13,496 bases of DNA from DATKMS01 sp041497995 (GTDB lineage Bacteria > Desulfobacterota > Binatia > HRBIN30): the NCBI GenBank assembly GCA_041497995.1, contig JBGQHM010000169.1, positions 1 to 13,496 of the forward strand, given 5' to 3'. The notes beneath the pieces were generated by a model. That model saw only the letters and a list, made by a program, of their open reading frames with translations. It was not told the origin of the DNA and made no database searches. Every line of letters starts with the position of its first letter. The first letter of the stretch is position 1. Positions 10,883-13,496 of the stretch are shown here, in pieces. The translations under genes were made by a program, and so were the position numbers.

Positions 10883-12538
10883 TCAGCGCTCGATGGGCCG
10901 TGCCCGAAAGACGGTGTGCTCCCCGAGAATCGGGAACGGTAGCTCTAATTCTTCGGGGATGCGGAGCGGTCCGAGAAACTCGTAGATATTGAGCTGAGTC
11001 GCGGCCGGAGCGCGGATCGGGAACGATCGCACTAGCCGGAACTCGGGTCCCGTGACTGCCTCGCGCAGGTACCGAGCGGCGGCGATATCCCGCTTCGAAC
11101 CCTGCCGTTCGATCGCGATCCAGCCGCACCCGCACTCGGTTTTCAACGCCTCGATCACCTCCGACGGAGACGAGACTCGTTCCGTGAGGCGCAATGTCGG
11201 CATGATCGCACTCGCATAGAGCAACTTGCTGCCGCGCACGACCGCGCGTTTGAAGGCGGGGTCTTGGGCACGCAGGTAGAACGTGAACACGCCGTCGCAG
11301 TCGCCGTCGTAGAGAGTCCGCTCGGTCGGCGCCTCTCGATCCACGAATGTCGCGACTTCGCGGAAGCCCTCGATCGACGGAACCGGAATGACGCACGCGA
11401 CGACGCCGTTGACCGCGACCAATCCGACTAGCGTGGCGCGGAAGCATCGCGACTGGCGTGCGCCGACAAGCGAACTTGCGACGGCGAGGATCCACCGTAA
11501 TCCAATCATCGCCAGCACGACAAAGGCCGGCGCGAGCAGGAGCGCGTAGCGGGCGTCGCGCGACCAGAAGTACGAGAGCCCCACGTAGACTGTCACGATC
11601 CAGATTGTCAGAAGCCGGACGTCGCGCCGCCACCGGTGCTGGCTGACTGCCGCGGGAAAGGCAGTTGCGGCGAGAAGCAAAATCGAAGCGTTCAGGATCC
11701 TCGGCAGCGCCCGAATGTAGAAGAGCCACTTGTCCGGGTTGCGCAGCTCCTGCAGCGTTGACAGAGCCAGATCGAAGGGCAACGGAACCCGGCGCACGAC
11801 GATCAGGGAACCTGGCAAGAGCACACCCAATCCCAGAAGCACGAACGTGCGGTGTTGGGTCCAGAGAACGCGCCATCGCCCGCCACCGACCAGCCAGAGG
11901 CACATGGCGACCGCCACCAGTGCTGCGAGGAAGTAGGTCAAGCTGGCCAACACCCCGAAGGTGACAACCAGCAGCAAGTAACGGGTCAACGGCTCCTCCT
12001 GCCAACGCCGCGCGTAGTAGAGCCCGACCACGCCAAGCGCCATCGCCGGGACGTTCAACATGACTGCATTGGACCAGAGGACGACGCCGGGCTGCAGCGC
12101 GAGAAGCGCCGCTCCCCAGCCCGCCTCGAATGCGACGTACCGTCGGAGCCATGCTGCGAGGTAGAGGCACGCGACCAGCGAGAAGCAGAGCACCAACCAC
12201 TTCGCGACGAACGGCGAGGCGCCGAATATGCGAAAGGCTGCACCTTCGAGGAGGTAGAAGACGGGCGGATAGGATAAAGGAGTGATCGCCGGATACCGCG
12301 CATAGTAGCGGAGGATGTACTCGCGCGGATCGTGCGGGAGCGTCGAGATGAAATCCCACCAGAAGAGCCCGTTGAGTGCGTGCCGCGCCGCGTCCCCTAG
12401 GAACCACAGACCGTCATTGCTTGCATGCAGGACGGCTGGCACGAGCCAGACGAGCACGATCACAGCGGTCTGGAGGGCCAGTGCGCCGCGGTGTTGCGCG
12501 GCGACCGCCGCAGTGCCCTGTGGTGTCACAATGGGCAC
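10883..12538 (-). CDS. GT-C glycosyltransferase of the PMT/ArnT-like family (GT39-type)
   Basis: This 551-residue protein has roughly ten or more membrane helices over residues 20-395 and a soluble C-terminal part (about 400-551). The first periplasmic loop carries the family's acidic site, D49 in LWFLGDAARHALNG, followed by a YPPVFYLLEG segment. Such enzymes use a lipid-phosphate sugar (polyprenyl donor) and act at the periplasmic face, modifying lipid A, proteins or glycans. The acceptor cannot be told. The first codon appears to be GTG (12538), without an obvious Shine-Dalgarno; GTG three codons later is the alternative. It is the first gene of a minus-strand run with the proline-rich protein and Lnt, and diverges from a polysaccharide-export permease. 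Together this points to envelope glycan or lipid decoration. Confidence 0.85.
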   Translation of the reverse strand: MPIVTPQGTAAVAAQHRGALALQTAVIVLVWLVPAVLHASNDGLWFLGDAARHALNGLFWWDFISTLPHDPREYILRYYARYPAITPLSYPPVFYLLEGAAFRIFGASPFVAKWLVLCFSLVACLYLAAWLRRYVAFEAGWGAALLALQPGVVLWSNAVMLNVPAMALGVVGLYYARRWQEEPLTRYLLLVVTFGVLASLTYFLAALVAVAMCLWLVGGGRWRVLWTQHRTFVLLGLGVLLPGSLIVVRRVPLPFDLALSTLQELRNPDKWLFYIRALPRILNASILLLAATAFPAAVSQHRWRRDVRLLTIWIVTVYVGLSYFWSRDARYALLLAPAFVVLAMIGLRWILAVASSLVGARQSRCFRATLVGLVAVNGVVACVIPVPSIEGFREVATFVDREAPTERTLYDGDCDGVFTFYLRAQDPAFKRAVVRGSKLLYASAIMPTLRLTERVSSPSEVIEALKTECGCGWIAIERQGSKRDIAAARYLREAVTGPEFRLVRSFPIRAPAATQLNIYEFLGPLRIPEELELPFPILGEHTVFRARPIER

Positions 12539-12540
12539 CG

Positions 12541-12569
12541 ATGCTAGCGGATCGGTCCTCGAACACCAA
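12541..12569 (-). promoter_or_regulatory. Candidate promoter of the glycosyltransferase gene
   Basis: On the minus strand TTGGTG (12564-12569), 17 bases, then TAGCAT (12541-12546). The -10 matches the consensus at 4 of 6 and the -35 at 3 of 6. The start would fall at or just after the GTG at 12538, so either the mRNA is leaderless or translation starts slightly downstream. Confidence 0.3.
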
Positions 12570-12649
12570 GCATGCGGAGCCGGCGAAGATTCTGCCGCGC
12601 TGGCAGCCGCACAAGTGCCCTTTGCCGTGAGGCGTCAGAGCAGGTATGA

Positions 12650-12689
12650 AGCCACGGCAGTGGCTGGCGGTGAGAATCTACGGGGGGGG
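12650..12689 (+). other. Hairpin and G8 tract upstream of the permease gene
   Basis: In the 218-base gap between the divergent glycosyltransferase and permease genes lie a 6-bp hairpin (AGCCAC-GGCA-GTGGCT, 12650-12665) and a run of eight G (12682-12689). Nothing else clear is seen in the gap apart from the candidate glycosyltransferase promoter. The G run is a possible slippage site but is in the leader, not in the confident reading frame. Confidence 0.4.
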
Positions 12690-12756
12690 AGCGTCATGGT
12701 TGGATTACGGTGGGACCCACGAGGTTGGTCATCGGCGCGCGGCCCGCGTTCGTACG

Positions 12757-13496
12757 ATGAATAGCCGACGTCATATCCTCGGGCTGATCTGGACTCTGGT
12801 CCGGACCGACTTCAAGGTGCGCTATCACGGCAGCTTGGGGGGCTTCCTCTGGGCGCTGCTAAAGCCCCTGTCCATGTTCCTCGTGCTACTAGGCGTGTTC
12901 TCGTTCATCTTCACCTCGGATCCTCACTACAGGCTCAACCTCATCCTCGGGTTGTTTCTCTGGGAGTTTTTCTCCGAGGGCACCAAGGTCGGTCTGACAT
13001 CCCTGTATGCGAAAGGGTACCTGCTGACGAAGACCCGCTTCCCTCGGTGGATCCTCGTGGCGACGTCGAGTACCAACGCCTTCATCACCCTGGCCGTCTT
13101 CACGATGGCCATTCTGGTTTATCTCGCCGCCGCCGGGCGTTTCCCGAGTCCCCTGGGAATCCTGCTCTTTATCGCCTACGAGCTCCAGATGTGGGTCATC
13201 GTGCTCGGGTTCTCGCTGGCGATGAGCGTGGTGTACCTCCGCTATCGCGATCTGAACCACTTGTGGGATGCGGCCACCCAGGCTGGGTTCTTCGTGGCGC
13301 CTATCGTCTTCCCGCTGGACATCTTGCCCAGGGGTCTGCATTCTTACATTTATCTATGGCCTCCCACTCCGGTGATCCAATACTCCCGGCAGGTTCTCAT
13401 TGACGGAACGGTGCCGTCGCTCAGTGCGAACGTCTTTCTTCTGTGTGTGTCCTTGTCGATCCTGACCACCGGGATACTCGTCTTCCGGCACTACGC
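12757..13496 (+). CDS. ABC-2 permease of a polysaccharide exporter (Wzm/TagG-like), 3' end missing
   Basis: The frame is open from the ATG at 12757 to the window edge (246 full codons), so only the last residues are missing for a family of about 255-270 residues. The N-terminal amphipathic segment LVRTDFKVRYHGSLGGFLWALLKP is the hallmark of Wzm/TagG/KpsM-like permeases. About six membrane segments follow, including FLVLLGVFSFIF, AFITLAVFTMAILVYLAAAG, LLFIAYELQMWVIVLGFSLAMSVVYL and AGFFVAPIVFPLDILP. The motifs YLRYRDLNHLWD and WPPTPVIQYSRQVL are also typical. It exports lipid-linked O-antigen, teichoic-type or capsular polysaccharide with a Wzt-like ATPase, probably encoded just beyond the window. 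An in-frame ATG at 12646 would add 37 residues that do not look like the family. There is no clear Shine-Dalgarno. Confidence 0.88.
   Translation, partial: MNSRRHILGLIWTLVRTDFKVRYHGSLGGFLWALLKPLSMFLVLLGVFSFIFTSDPHYRLNLILGLFLWEFFSEGTKVGLTSLYAKGYLLTKTRFPRWILVATSSTNAFITLAVFTMAILVYLAAAGRFPSPLGILLFIAYELQMWVIVLGFSLAMSVVYLRYRDLNHLWDAATQAGFFVAPIVFPLDILPRGLHSYIYLWPPTPVIQYSRQVLIDGTVPSLSANVFLLCVSLSILTTGILVFRHY

Noticed and set aside
10689..12407. 572-codon open frame on the same strand as the glycosyltransferase
   Set aside because: It is an out-of-frame reading of the glycosyltransferase gene and the start of the next gene; it is Arg/Pro/Ser-rich with no membrane pattern, whereas frame 10883-12538 gives a convincing GT-C protein.

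Overview
The window is high-GC, densely coded bacterial chromosome (about 62-66% GC by eye). The gene content fits an uncultured deltaproteobacterial or Binatota-like Gram-negative: an apolipoprotein N-acyltransferase, a large two-component sensor, a PspA relative, a Cys-type sulfatase, a polysaccharide-export permease, and two classes of short palindromic repeats. This lineage guess is an inference from gene style only. No rRNA, tRNA, CRISPR array, transposase or phage gene was seen.

Layout. 1-561 (-): 5' part of a secreted SGNH/GDSL hydrolase, preceded by a promoter with a consensus -35. 721-1062 (-): small secreted alpha-helical protein with STI1-like motifs, followed by a likely intrinsic terminator. 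1169-3705 (-): a compact operon of a secreted VWA-domain protein, a short PspA/IM30-family coiled coil and a multi-pass membrane protein. 3879-6533 (+): a divergent OmpR/PhoB-type response regulator and its histidine kinase. The kinase carries an in-frame palindromic repeat in its sensor region. 6551-6813: an intergenic palindromic element with four copies of a roughly 15-20-bp unit. 6853-8376 (+): type I sulfatase. 8391-12538 (-): Lnt-like N-acyltransferase, a one-TM proline-rich protein and a GT-C (PMT/ArnT-like) glycosyltransferase. 12757-end (+): ABC-2 permease of a polysaccharide exporter, cut by the window edge.

The most interesting part is 1169-6533. The intergenic region between the VWA-PspA operon and the response regulator holds two contiguous 11-mers, identical at 10 of 11 positions. 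They lie 7 bases upstream of a -10-like hexamer that faces the VWA gene. This is the geometry of a PhoB/OmpR-family activator site that replaces the -35. The inferred circuit is an envelope-sensing kinase and regulator that switch on a VWA / PspA / membrane-protein module, probably for cell-envelope stress. The parts are seen in the sequence; the wiring is inference.

Most of the remaining genes also concern the envelope: lipoprotein acylation, lipid-linked sugar transfer and polysaccharide export. The sulfatase is the one clearly catabolic enzyme.
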